Shown piece after piece: positions 25,121 through 33,261 of a DNA stretch of 64,000 bases. The translations under genes and the position numbers were made by a program. Position 1 is the first letter of the stretch. The number at the start of each line of letters is the position of its first letter. The notes beneath the pieces were generated by a model. The model worked only from the letters and a program-made list of their open reading frames with translations. It made no database searches and was not told where the DNA came from. The stretch is from Streptomyces brevispora (lineage in GTDB: Bacteria; Actinomycetota; Actinomycetes; Streptomycetales; Streptomycetaceae): the NCBI RefSeq assembly GCF_007829885.1, contig NZ_VIWW01000001.1, forward strand, positions 4,402,001 to 4,466,000. The letters are read 5' to 3'.

Positions 25121-26139
25121 GTGAACCCAGCGAGTGGCTCATCTACCGCGGAGTCGGCGAACCGCACGACGGCGTACCGCAGTTGCCTCCCCCGCCGCCC
25201 TGGCGTGACTTCGCGGGCAGTCGCGGTGCCCCGGCGGACGGGGATGATTCCGCCGACCGCCGTCTCGGTATCCCCGGACGCATCGCCGAGGAGCACCGGC
25301 CGGGCGCCGAGGAACTCGAAATGATCAACGCCGCGCTGTATCTGCGGCGCCCGCTGCTGGTCACCGGGGACCCGGGTGCCGGAAAGAGCACCCTCGCCCA
25401 CTCCGTCGCCCGTGAACTCGAGTTCGGCAAGGTGCTGCGCTGGCCCATCGTCAGCCGCTCCACCCTGCTGGACGGGCTCTACCACTACGACGCGATCGCC
25501 CGGCTGCAGGACGTGCAGATCGCCTCGCACGCATCCGGCGACGGGGTTGACGGAGCAGACTCGGCCCAGAACGTGGGGAGTTACATCCGGCTCGGCCCGC
25601 TCGGCACCGCCCTGCTGCCCTCGGACCGGCCAAGAGTGCTGCTCATCGACGAGCTCGACAAGAGCGACATCGATCTGCCGAACGATCTCCTCAACGTGCT
25701 GGAGGAGGGCGAGTTCGCCATCCCCGAGCTGGAACGGATCGTGGACCGGCTGCCCGACGGCGAGGCGGACGTGCTGGACCATGACGGCAACAAGGTACGG
25801 ATCAAGGGCGGCCGGGTGCAGTGCGGGGCCTTCCCGTTCGTCGTCCTCACCAGCAATGGTGAGCGGGACTTCCCGGCCCCCCTGATGCGCCGCTGCATCC
25901 ATCTGGAACTCGACCGGCCCGACCACAAGCGGCTGGCCGCCTTCGTCAAGGCCCACCTGGGCGAGGAGGTGGCCCGTTCGAGCGAGGACCTCATCACCCG
26001 CTTCCTGGAGCGTTCACGCAGCGAACTCCTGGCCACCGACCAGCTGTTGAACGCGATCTACCTCACCCATGCCGCAGCGCCGGCCGGCCGCGACCGGCTG
26101 GCCGAACTGCTCATCCAGCGACTCGACCGGCCGAGGTGA
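25117..26139 (+). CDS. MoxR-type AAA+ ATPase
   Basis: A 340-residue AAA+ ATPase. Walker A GDPGAGKST (about 84-92), Walker B VLLIDELDKSD, sensor 1 VVLTSNGERDF and the arginine region after PAPLMRRC are all present, so it should be active. MoxR proteins work as chaperones together with vWA-domain partners. Here the vWA protein follows 7 nt downstream and a VMAP-protease precedes, forming the protease-MoxR-vWA triad described for bacterial conflict systems. ATG 25117 has GAGGACC upstream and overlaps the preceding small frame. Confidence 0.92.
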   Translation: MSEPSEWLIYRGVGEPHDGVPQLPPPPPWRDFAGSRGAPADGDDSADRRLGIPGRIAEEHRPGAEELEMINAALYLRRPLLVTGDPGAGKSTLAHSVARELEFGKVLRWPIVSRSTLLDGLYHYDAIARLQDVQIASHASGDGVDGADSAQNVGSYIRLGPLGTALLPSDRPRVLLIDELDKSDIDLPNDLLNVLEEGEFAIPELERIVDRLPDGEADVLDHDGNKVRIKGGRVQCGAFPFVVLTSNGERDFPAPLMRRCIHLELDRPDHKRLAAFVKAHLGEEVARSSEDLITRFLERSRSELLATDQLLNAIYLTHAAAPAGRDRLAELLIQRLDRPR

Positions 26140-26146
26140 GGTACTG

Positions 26147-29100
26147 ATGCCCGGGGTGGACGGGGCACCGGAGGTGCCCGGCGCGGACGGGGTGTCCGGG
26201 GTTCCTGGGGTGTCCGAGGGGCCTGGGGTGCCTGGGGTGTCTGGGGTGTCCGGCACGGGCGGGGTGTCCGGTGCGGACGGTGCCCCTGGCGCGGGCGGTG
26301 CCCCCGTGCCGCCGGGTGTGGACGGTGCCCCTGGCGCGGGCGGTGCCCCCGTGCCGCCGGGTGTGGACGGTGCGCCCGGTGCGCCCGGTGCGCCCGGTGC
26401 CCCCGTGCCGCCGGGTGTGGACGGTGCGCCCGGTGCGCCCGGTGCCCCCGTGTCGCCCGGTGTACCCGATGGGCCAGGCGCCCCGGAGCCGTACGAGGAA
26501 GGGTTGCTGCCGACGCTTGTCGCACGGCTTCGCGGGGCCGGGCTCGATCCCGACGTCGAGCAGCTCTGCGATGCCCTCTGGCTGGCCAGGTGGACCCGCG
26601 TCCCCGGCGCGCCCGAGGAGGACGTGGCCGGGGCGGTGCCCTCGGGCGTCCGGCTGCCCGACGAGCCCGCAGGCGCGGAGGGCGCGAAGGGCGCGGGAGG
26701 CGGTCCTGTTCCGGACACCGGCCGGTCCGACCCGCCCGATGAGGGCCGCAGGCCGGGTGACGAGGCGGTCGACGACGGGCGGATCGCCCTGTACCCCGTC
26801 CCGGCCCGCGCACGGGCCGGTGGCAAGCGGGACGAGGGTGACCCGACGGGCCGCCGGAGTTCCGGGGCGGAGCCCCGCGCCACCGTACTGGCACTCGGGG
26901 TGCCGGCCGCACCCGTCCTGCCGGCACCCCTCGAACTCACCCGCGCGTTACGCCCGTTACAGCGCTACCGACCGGTCTCCGCCCCGCTGCGCCGCGCCCT
27001 GGACGAGACGGCGACCGCGGACCTCAGTGCCCGCGCGGGCGGCATGATCATGCCGGTGTTCCGTGGGATCGGCCGGGGCGACGCGATCCTCCAGTGCGTC
27101 ATGGACGCCTCGTCCTCGATGCTGGTGTGGGACCGGATGTTCGGCGAACTCCAGCAGATCTTCGGCCAGTTGGGTGCCTTCCGGGATGTGCAGGTGCGCT
27201 ATCTGCACCAGGGCCCGGACGGCGGCTGCACGGTCAGCCGCAGCTCCGACCCCACCGCTGCCGCGCTGCACTCCGCGGACCGGCTCAGCGACCCGACCGG
27301 GCGCCGGGTCACCGTGGTGATCAGCGACTGCGCCGGACCGCTCTGGCACAGCGGGCGCGCCCACCGGCTGCTGCACCACCTGGCCAGGCAGGCCCCGGTC
27401 GCCGTGTTGCAGCCGCTGCCGCAGCGCATGTGGAACCGCACCCGGCTGCCGGTCACCTTCGGCTCGTTGTCACGAGGTGACGGCCTCGCCGGAGCCACCC
27501 TGCTGAAGGTCACCGAGGACGCCGGAACCGGCCCCGCGGTGCACCCCGGCGCCCTGGCGGTCCCGGTCCTCCCGCCGGTGCCGGACGCCCTGGCGGCCTG
27601 GGCCAGGCTGCTCTCCGGTACCGGAGCGGCGCGGATCTCCGGAGCGGTCGGCTGGGTGCGGGCCGACCAGCCCCCGGCGGCCGCCCAGCGCTCGGGCGCC
27701 GCCCTGTCCTCGCTCCAGCTGGTCAGCCGCTTCCGTTCGACCGGCTCACCGGCCGCCGGACAGCTGGCCGTCTATCTCGCGGCCGCGCCCCTCTACCTCC
27801 CGGTGATGCAGCTCGTGCAGCGCACCATGCTGCCCCAGTCGGGCCCGTCCGAACTCGCCGAGGTACTGCTGAGCGGCCTCCTCTCGCGTGCCGACGGCGG
27901 CGGGGGCCGCGGACAGTGGTACGCGTTCGGGCCCGGCGTCCAGGAGGCGCTGCTCGGTCCGCTGGGCCGGGACGAGGCACTGCTCGTGCTCAAGCACTGT
28001 TCGGAGTACATAGAGACGCGGTTCGGCAAGGGCGGCCCCAACTTCCCTGCCCTGGCCTTCGCTCAGCTCGGCGACGGCGGGGCGGGCGATTCCCCGTACG
28101 CCACCGGGAGCGGCAGCACGGGCATCGGGTACCGGGACGGGGAGTCCGACAGGGGCGAGGAGAACGAGGACAGCGAGGAGAACGAGGCGGGCGGGGGGAT
28201 CGGGGGGCGCGGCGGCATCCGAGTTCCTCATGCCTTTGCCGAGGTCGCAGCCCGCGTACTGGAGCGATTCATGCCCGTGCCCCCCAGATTCGTGACCCCG
28301 CCGGAGACCGCCGCCGGACCGTCGGCGCCGGGTACCGCCCCCGCCGTGAAGCGTGCCCGTGAGCTCGTACGGCACTTCGAGGCCGACAAGATGGTGCAGC
28401 GTCTGATCGACGCGGTCCAGCTGCTGCGGGGAGCCGCCGAGAACGGTCCGCGGCAGGCCGTCGACCCCGAGCTCTGGGCGGAGTACGCGCGCTGCGTGCT
28501 GCGGCTGTGGGAGGTACAGGGCGGCGCCGAGCTGCTCCGCGAGGCCGAGCGGGCCGCCGAGCGGGCAGCCGCGATTCCCGCCGCGGTACGCGAACGGGCC
28601 GTGCTGGCCAAGGTGTTGCACGCGGCGGCCGACGACCGGCGGCGGCGCGGCGACCGGCGCGGCGCCCTGGAGCTGCTGCGGCGCGCCGACCGCGAGTACA
28701 CCGCCGCCTGTGCGGCCCCCGGCCTGGATCCGGCCGAGGCGCTGCGGCTCACCCTGGAGCGGGTGCGGGCCCTGGAGGCGCAGTGGCGGCTCGACGGCGA
28801 CAGCGCCCTGCTGCAGAGCGCCTGCGGGATGCTGGAGGCCTTCGCCGACTCCTGGCCCGACCAGGAGAACCGGCCGGCCGCCCTCCCGCTCCAGCACGGC
28901 CGGACGCTGCTGAAGCTCTCCGGCGCCACCGACGACACCGAGCGGTCCAGGGAGTTCGCCCGGCAGGCGGCCCGCTCGCTGCGCACGGCCTTCGCCCAGG
29001 GCGGCCGGCACACCATGGGCACCGAGATCCGCGTCGTGCTGGACCTGGTGGACGCGCTGCTGGCCTCCGGCGAGGAACCGGACGAGGCCGCGACCCTGAC

Positions 29101-29881
29101 CGGGCAGGCGCTGGAGACGGTACGGGACCAACGGCAGCGCGCCCAGCTGCAGACCAGGGCCGGACGGGTCCGGGTCGCCCGCTACGAGCACACCGGCGAT
29201 CCGGACGAACTCGTCGAAGCGGCAGACTGGTTCGCCCGAGCGGTCCGGGGGATCCCCCGGGACTCCCGGGCCCACACCGATCTGCTCGCCGAGTGGGGCG
29301 GCACGCTGCTGCGCCGCGCCGGACTGCCGGACGGCGGCCCTTACATCGGTGCGGCGGTGCGGGTGCTGCGTGACTGCCGGACCGAGACGCCGGCCGGCGG
29401 TGCGCAGCAGTCCGAGCGGCTGCTGATGCTCGGCCGGGCGCTGATGCTGCGGCACCGGGCGATCGCGGACCGGGTCGACCTGCGGGAGGCCGAGTACCTG
29501 TTCGGGCTGGCGGCGCAGGAGGCCACGGCCCCGCTCACCGCGGCGCGCTGCTGGCTGGAGCTGGGCAGGGCCCAGCTGGAGGCCGCCGACGTACTGGACA
29601 GGCCGGCCCGCCGCGACGAGGCGGCGGAGGCCTTCCGCTCGGCCGCCGAGTCCGCCGCGGCGGCAGAAGCGGAGCCGGAAAGTCCGCAACGGCTTCAGGA
29701 GGCTGTGGAGTTGGGTGCTACAGCCAACCACTGGCGGGGTATGACGTATGAGAGAGCGGGGCGCCCCCGGGCCGCGCGAGAGGCGTACCGGGCGGCCCGC
29801 CGGGAGTGGCGCAGGCTGCCGGACGGCGGCGGGGCGGCGGGCGAGTCGACCGCCGAACGGCTGGCCGAGCTGGAGCGATAG
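26147..29881 (+). CDS. vWA/SAV_2336-type protein with collagen-like N terminus and TPR tail
   Basis: A 1244-residue multidomain protein. Residues ~1-115 are Gly-X-Y rich. Then comes GLLPTLVARLRGAGLDPDVE, the start of the SAV_2336 N-terminal-type domain, and a von Willebrand A domain with an intact MIDAS, DASSSM near residue 320. A charged Glu/Asp-rich linker (RGEENEDSEENEAGGG) follows, and the C-terminal ~500 residues are TPR-like helices. In related loci this protein partners MoxR and VMAP proteins. ATG 26147 lies 7 nt after the MoxR stop; a later start that drops the collagen-like region cannot be excluded. Confidence 0.85.
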   Translation: MPGVDGAPEVPGADGVSGVPGVSEGPGVPGVSGVSGTGGVSGADGAPGAGGAPVPPGVDGAPGAGGAPVPPGVDGAPGAPGAPGAPVPPGVDGAPGAPGAPVSPGVPDGPGAPEPYEEGLLPTLVARLRGAGLDPDVEQLCDALWLARWTRVPGAPEEDVAGAVPSGVRLPDEPAGAEGAKGAGGGPVPDTGRSDPPDEGRRPGDEAVDDGRIALYPVPARARAGGKRDEGDPTGRRSSGAEPRATVLALGVPAAPVLPAPLELTRALRPLQRYRPVSAPLRRALDETATADLSARAGGMIMPVFRGIGRGDAILQCVMDASSSMLVWDRMFGELQQIFGQLGAFRDVQVRYLHQGPDGGCTVSRSSDPTAAALHSADRLSDPTGRRVTVVISDCAGPLWHSGRAHRLLHHLARQAPVAVLQPLPQRMWNRTRLPVTFGSLSRGDGLAGATLLKVTEDAGTGPAVHPGALAVPVLPPVPDALAAWARLLSGTGAARISGAVGWVRADQPPAAAQRSGAALSSLQLVSRFRSTGSPAAGQLAVYLAAAPLYLPVMQLVQRTMLPQSGPSELAEVLLSGLLSRADGGGGRGQWYAFGPGVQEALLGPLGRDEALLVLKHCSEYIETRFGKGGPNFPALAFAQLGDGGAGDSPYATGSGSTGIGYRDGESDRGEENEDSEENEAGGGIGGRGGIRVPHAFAEVAARVLERFMPVPPRFVTPPETAAGPSAPGTAPAVKRARELVRHFEADKMVQRLIDAVQLLRGAAENGPRQAVDPELWAEYARCVLRLWEVQGGAELLREAERAAERAAAIPAAVRERAVLAKVLHAAADDRRRRGDRRGALELLRRADREYTAACAAPGLDPAEALRLTLERVRALEAQWRLDGDSALLQSACGMLEAFADSWPDQENRPAALPLQHGRTLLKLSGATDDTERSREFARQAARSLRTAFAQGGRHTMGTEIRVVLDLVDALLASGEEPDEAATLTGQALETVRDQRQRAQLQTRAGRVRVARYEHTGDPDELVEAADWFARAVRGIPRDSRAHTDLLAEWGGTLLRRAGLPDGGPYIGAAVRVLRDCRTETPAGGAQQSERLLMLGRALMLRHRAIADRVDLREAEYLFGLAAQEATAPLTAARCWLELGRAQLEAADVLDRPARRDEAAEAFRSAAESAAAAEAEPESPQRLQEAVELGATANHWRGMTYERAGRPRAAREAYRAARREWRRLPDGGGAAGESTAERLAELER
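26273..26463 (+). repeat. repeats encoding collagen-like Gly-X-Y
   Basis: Direct repeats of about 54 bp and shorter GGTGCGCCC triplet runs encode units such as PPGVDGAPGAGGAPV and PPGVDGAPGAPGAPGAPV. Near-identical units indicate recent copy-number change. Confidence 0.8.
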
Positions 29882-30111
29882 GAGCGGTCGGTCCAGGTGC
29901 TCGACGACGAGCACCCGGCACGGCGGCGCGTCCCGACCGGGTACGGGTACGGGTACAGGTACGACTACGACCGGCGCGTGACCGGCGCGTGACCGGCGCC
30001 GGGCGAAGGCGCGGGCAGCAGGACGAAGCGGGCCAGGGACGCGGGACCGGCGGTGTGCGCTCAACGGCGAGCGCGGGGCGGCGGGCCCGGTGCTGAGTAC
30101 GGGGAGGCGTG
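29882..30111 (+). other. 230-bp gap before fxsA with Tyr-rich frame
   Basis: This holds short direct repeats (GGGTAC three times at 29939-29956; CCGGCGCGTGA twice near 29971-29993) and the fxsA ribosome site GGGGAGG. The frame of the preceding protein stays open after its TAG stop for 36 codons up to TGA 29992, ending in PTGYGYGYRYDYDRRVTGA. A GTG at 29897 could start it separately. I do not call it a gene. Confidence 0.35.
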
Positions 30112-30327
30112 ATGAGCGAGTCGACACACAACGAGGGGGCGGCTGTGCCCGACGGCACGGGCGTGGGCGCGTCCGGGGCCGCGGGCGCGCTGCCGGACCT
30201 GCTGGAGCTCGATCTGGAGACCCTGCGGACCCTGGGCCACCCGGTGCTGGCGGAGGTGGTCGCCGATCTGCGCGGCCGGGCCGAACAGCCGCGGGAGATG
30301 CTCTGGGGATTCCAGAGCGCCTTCTGA
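30112..30327 (+). CDS. fxsA: FxSxx-COOH cyclophane precursor peptide
   Basis: A 71-residue precursor ending MLWGFQSAF, an exact FxSxx-COOH terminus (F67, S69). The leader has the helical segment LDLLELDLETLRTLGHPVL-like pattern (LPDLLELDLETLRTL, HPVLAEVVADLRGR) expected for FxsA peptides. In the family, FxsB installs a C-C bond between the Phe ring and the Ser beta carbon, making a three-residue cyclophane. ATG 30112 is preferred over GTG 30109 because GGGGAGG lies 6 nt upstream. The final fate of the peptide (secreted, signalling or toxic) is not known. Confidence 0.93.
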   Translation: MSESTHNEGAAVPDGTGVGASGAAGALPDLLELDLETLRTLGHPVLAEVVADLRGRAEQPREMLWGFQSAF

Positions 30328-30469
30328 GGCGGAGGGTCCCGCAGCGCCGCCGCACGGACCCGGACCCGGCGCACGGTTTCGGCCCGGGGCGTGGCCGATC
30401 AGGACATCATCGTCCGGGACGTGTCTGCTCGCGCCGGGCGCCGGGGATACTCACCCCGGGCCGGTACCG

Positions 30470-31792
30470 GTGACCGTCCCGGCAGACGCACAGCACGGGG
30501 GTGCCGGAGTGGTCCGACGGACGACGCCGCAGGGGGAGCGGTACGCGGAAGGGTGCGGCGAGCCGCCGCGCCCGGACGGAGTGCGGCGCCCGGCCGCGTT
30601 ACCGGAGCGCGGTGGCGCGGGCTCGCCCCCGCCCGTGCCGTTCGGGCAGTTCATCGTGAAGGTGCACGGCCGTTGCAACCTGGCCTGCCGGTACTGCTAC
30701 CTGTACGAGGGCCCCGACCGGACCTGGCGGAGCCGGCCGGCCGCCGCCTCGCCCGCAGTCCTGGACCGCGCCGCGGACCGGATCGCCGAACACGCCGCCG
30801 CCCACCGGCTCCGGCACGTCGCCCTGGTGCTGCACGGCGGTGAACCCCTGCTCGCGGGCCCGGCCCGGCTGGCCGCCCTCGCCGACCGGGTGCGGGAGCG
30901 GGTGCCCGGGGGCTGCACCGTCCACGCCACCGTGCAGACCAACGCCACCCTGCTCACCGACGCGGGCGTCACCACGCTCGCCCGGCACGGCATAAGCGTC
31001 GGCATCAGCCTGGACGGCGGCCTGGCCGCCCACAACGCCCAGCGCACCGACCACGCGGGCCGCCCCTCCTGGCCCGCCGCCTCGCGCGGCGCCCGGCTCC
31101 TCGCCGACCACCACGCCGACGCGTACGCGGGCATCCTCACCGTCGTGGACCCGCGCACCGACCCCGTGGAGATGTACGAGTCGCTGCTCGCCCTGCGCCC
31201 GCCGGCCCTGGACCTGCTCCTGCCGCACGGCAACTGGACCAGCCCACCGCCCGGTCTGCCGGACCCGGCGGACACCCCGATGGGTCCGGGTTCGGGCCGT
31301 GCCACCCCGTACGGCGACTGGCTGTGCGCCGTCTTCGACCGCTGGTGGCCGGCGGCCCGGCGGGAGACCCGGATCCGGCTCTTCGAGGAGTGCGTCGCCC
31401 TGCTCCTCGGTCTGCCCGCCGCCACCGAATCCCTCGGCCTCGACCCCGTCAACGCCGTCGTGGTCGAGACCGACGGATCGATCGAACAGGTCGACTCCCT
31501 CAAGTCCGCCTACGACACGGCGGCCGCCACCGGACTCGACGTCTTCCGGCACACCTTCGACGACGCCCTGCGCCACCCCGGCGTCGCCGCCCGGCAGGCA
31601 GGAGCCGGTGCGCTCGCCGCCGCCTGCCGCGCCTGCCCGGTGCTGACCGTCTGCGGCGGCGGCCACTACGCCCACCGCTACCGCGCAGAGAACGGCTTCA
31701 TCAACCCGTCCGTCTACTGCGCAGATCTCGAACGGCTGGTCCGCCACGTGGCGGACCAGCTCGCCGAAGCAACCGCAGGAGACCCCCCATGA
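30470..31792 (+). CDS. fxsB: radical SAM/SPASM cyclophane maturase
   Basis: A 440-residue radical SAM enzyme. CNLACRYC (C69, C73, C76) binds the [4Fe-4S] cluster that cleaves SAM; VLHGGEPLL is the GGE motif. The C terminus has a SPASM-type Cys set in CRACPVLTVCGGGHYAHRY followed by NPSVYC. These and the adjacent precursor identify FxsB. The start is uncertain: GTG 30470 has no clear ribosome site, and later GTGs near 30509 would remove only the Arg-rich N terminus. Its stop overlaps the hydroxylase ATG (ATGA). Confidence 0.95.
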   Translation: MTVPADAQHGGAGVVRRTTPQGERYAEGCGEPPRPDGVRRPAALPERGGAGSPPPVPFGQFIVKVHGRCNLACRYCYLYEGPDRTWRSRPAAASPAVLDRAADRIAEHAAAHRLRHVALVLHGGEPLLAGPARLAALADRVRERVPGGCTVHATVQTNATLLTDAGVTTLARHGISVGISLDGGLAAHNAQRTDHAGRPSWPAASRGARLLADHHADAYAGILTVVDPRTDPVEMYESLLALRPPALDLLLPHGNWTSPPPGLPDPADTPMGPGSGRATPYGDWLCAVFDRWWPAARRETRIRLFEECVALLLGLPAATESLGLDPVNAVVVETDGSIEQVDSLKSAYDTAAATGLDVFRHTFDDALRHPGVAARQAGAGALAAACRACPVLTVCGGGHYAHRYRAENGFINPSVYCADLERLVRHVADQLAEATAGDPP

Positions 31793-33180
31793 GCCCCGCC
31801 ATACCCGATCGCGCGCTGCGCGAACTCGGCCGCACGGAGGGCGACGCCGACTCCCTCGGCCTGCTCGTACGCGATCAGGACACCCGCCGCCTCGTCCTCC
31901 TCAGGGCCCTGCTCGACGCGGCGTCGGCCGCCCCCACGACGGTGTGCCCGCCTCCACTGCTCGACCGGCTGCGCGAGGACTGGGCGCTGCTCGAAGCGGC
32001 CGAACGCGCCGACCGGGCCGCGGTGCGCACCGTGCTGTTCCACCCCATGGTCGGCCCCTGGGCGCAGCGGCTCCTGAGCGGCCTCGCCGCCACGACCGCC
32101 CCGACCCCGGAACTCCGCGCGGACCTGGCCCACTTGAGCGCGCTCGCGGCCGCGGCCGCGATCCGGGCCGCACTGCCCTGCACCGCTCGGCTCACTCCTC
32201 GCGAAGGACTGCTCTGCCTGCCCACCCTGGGTGCGGTACGGACGGGCCCCGGACCTGTCGAACTCGCCTATCTGGGCGGTGAGGTGACGATCCGTCCGAC
32301 CGGTGCGCCGCCCCTTTCGGTACGGGCCCTGCCGGACGGCACCATGTGCTCGGCCGACCCCCGCTGGCTGCCGGTGCTCGCGCTGCCCGCCGTACTGCCG
32401 GGCGCCGGCCCCGTACCCCTGGACGACCTCGACCCGTACCGTGCCCGCGGAACCGGACTCGAACGCCATGGGCTGAGCGGCGCCCCCCACATCGACGACA
32501 GCGAACGCAAGGCGTGGAACGAGTCCTGGTCCGCGGTCGAACCGATGCTGCGGGTGGGCGGCGAGCACCGGCTCACCGAAGCGGCCGTCCTGCTGCGCTG
32601 CCTCGTCCCGCTCGGACCGCCGCCCGGCTCCGGGCCGACCGGTCGGAGCGCGGCCCACTGCAGCGGCACCCGGCGCGAGGCGTTCGGCGCGGTCCTCAGC
32701 AGCAGGCCCGCCACGCCTGCCTACTTTGCCTCGACCCTCGTGCACGAACTCCAGCACACCAAGCTTGCCGCGCTCGGCACACTCGTACCGCTGCACCACG
32801 AGGACGCGACCCCCCGCCACTTCGCCCCGTGGCGCCCGGACCCCAGGCCCTTCGACGGGCTGCTCCAGGGCGCCTACTCGCACCTGGCGCTCGCCGACTA
32901 CTGGCAGCGGTTCGCGCTCGGCGCGCGGCGGGTCACCGACTGCGACCTGGCCTGGGCGGAACACGCGCGCTCCCGCAGGCAGGTCGGCGCCGTACTGCCG
33001 GTACTCGCCGGCTCGGCCGCCCTGACCACCGAGGGACGGGTGCTGGTCAACGAGATGATCACGGTCTACCACCGTCTGGAGGATTCGCCGCCCCCCGCGG
33101 GGCACCTCGCACGCGCGGAGGCCTACGTCAGCACCGCCAAGGTGATATGGCAGCAGAGGAACGGATCGCCCAGGAGCTGA
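31789..33180 (+). CDS. HExxH-motif peptide beta-hydroxylase-like protein
   Basis: A 463-residue protein with STLVHELQHTKLAALG (HELQH at about 319-323), followed by the conserved FAPWRPDPRPFDGLLQGAYS and AYVSTAKVIWQ regions of the family found beside FxsA/FxsB. It was first annotated as a metalloprotease-like HEXXH domain; relatives are now described as alpha-ketoglutarate/iron-dependent peptide beta-hydroxylases, in which the His pair binds iron. It is likely the second modifying enzyme acting on FxsA. The site modified here cannot be deduced. It is coupled to fxsB by ATGA. Confidence 0.88.
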   Translation: MSPAIPDRALRELGRTEGDADSLGLLVRDQDTRRLVLLRALLDAASAAPTTVCPPPLLDRLREDWALLEAAERADRAAVRTVLFHPMVGPWAQRLLSGLAATTAPTPELRADLAHLSALAAAAAIRAALPCTARLTPREGLLCLPTLGAVRTGPGPVELAYLGGEVTIRPTGAPPLSVRALPDGTMCSADPRWLPVLALPAVLPGAGPVPLDDLDPYRARGTGLERHGLSGAPHIDDSERKAWNESWSAVEPMLRVGGEHRLTEAAVLLRCLVPLGPPPGSGPTGRSAAHCSGTRREAFGAVLSSRPATPAYFASTLVHELQHTKLAALGTLVPLHHEDATPRHFAPWRPDPRPFDGLLQGAYSHLALADYWQRFALGARRVTDCDLAWAEHARSRRQVGAVLPVLAGSAALTTEGRVLVNEMITVYHRLEDSPPPAGHLARAEAYVSTAKVIWQQRNGSPRS

Positions 33181-33261
33181 ACAGCCAGGTGATTCCGGCC
33201 GGGGCGACCTTGCTCCGGTGTATCTTGACAGAGCTCGCAACGAGGCCAGGGAGACGGTTCA

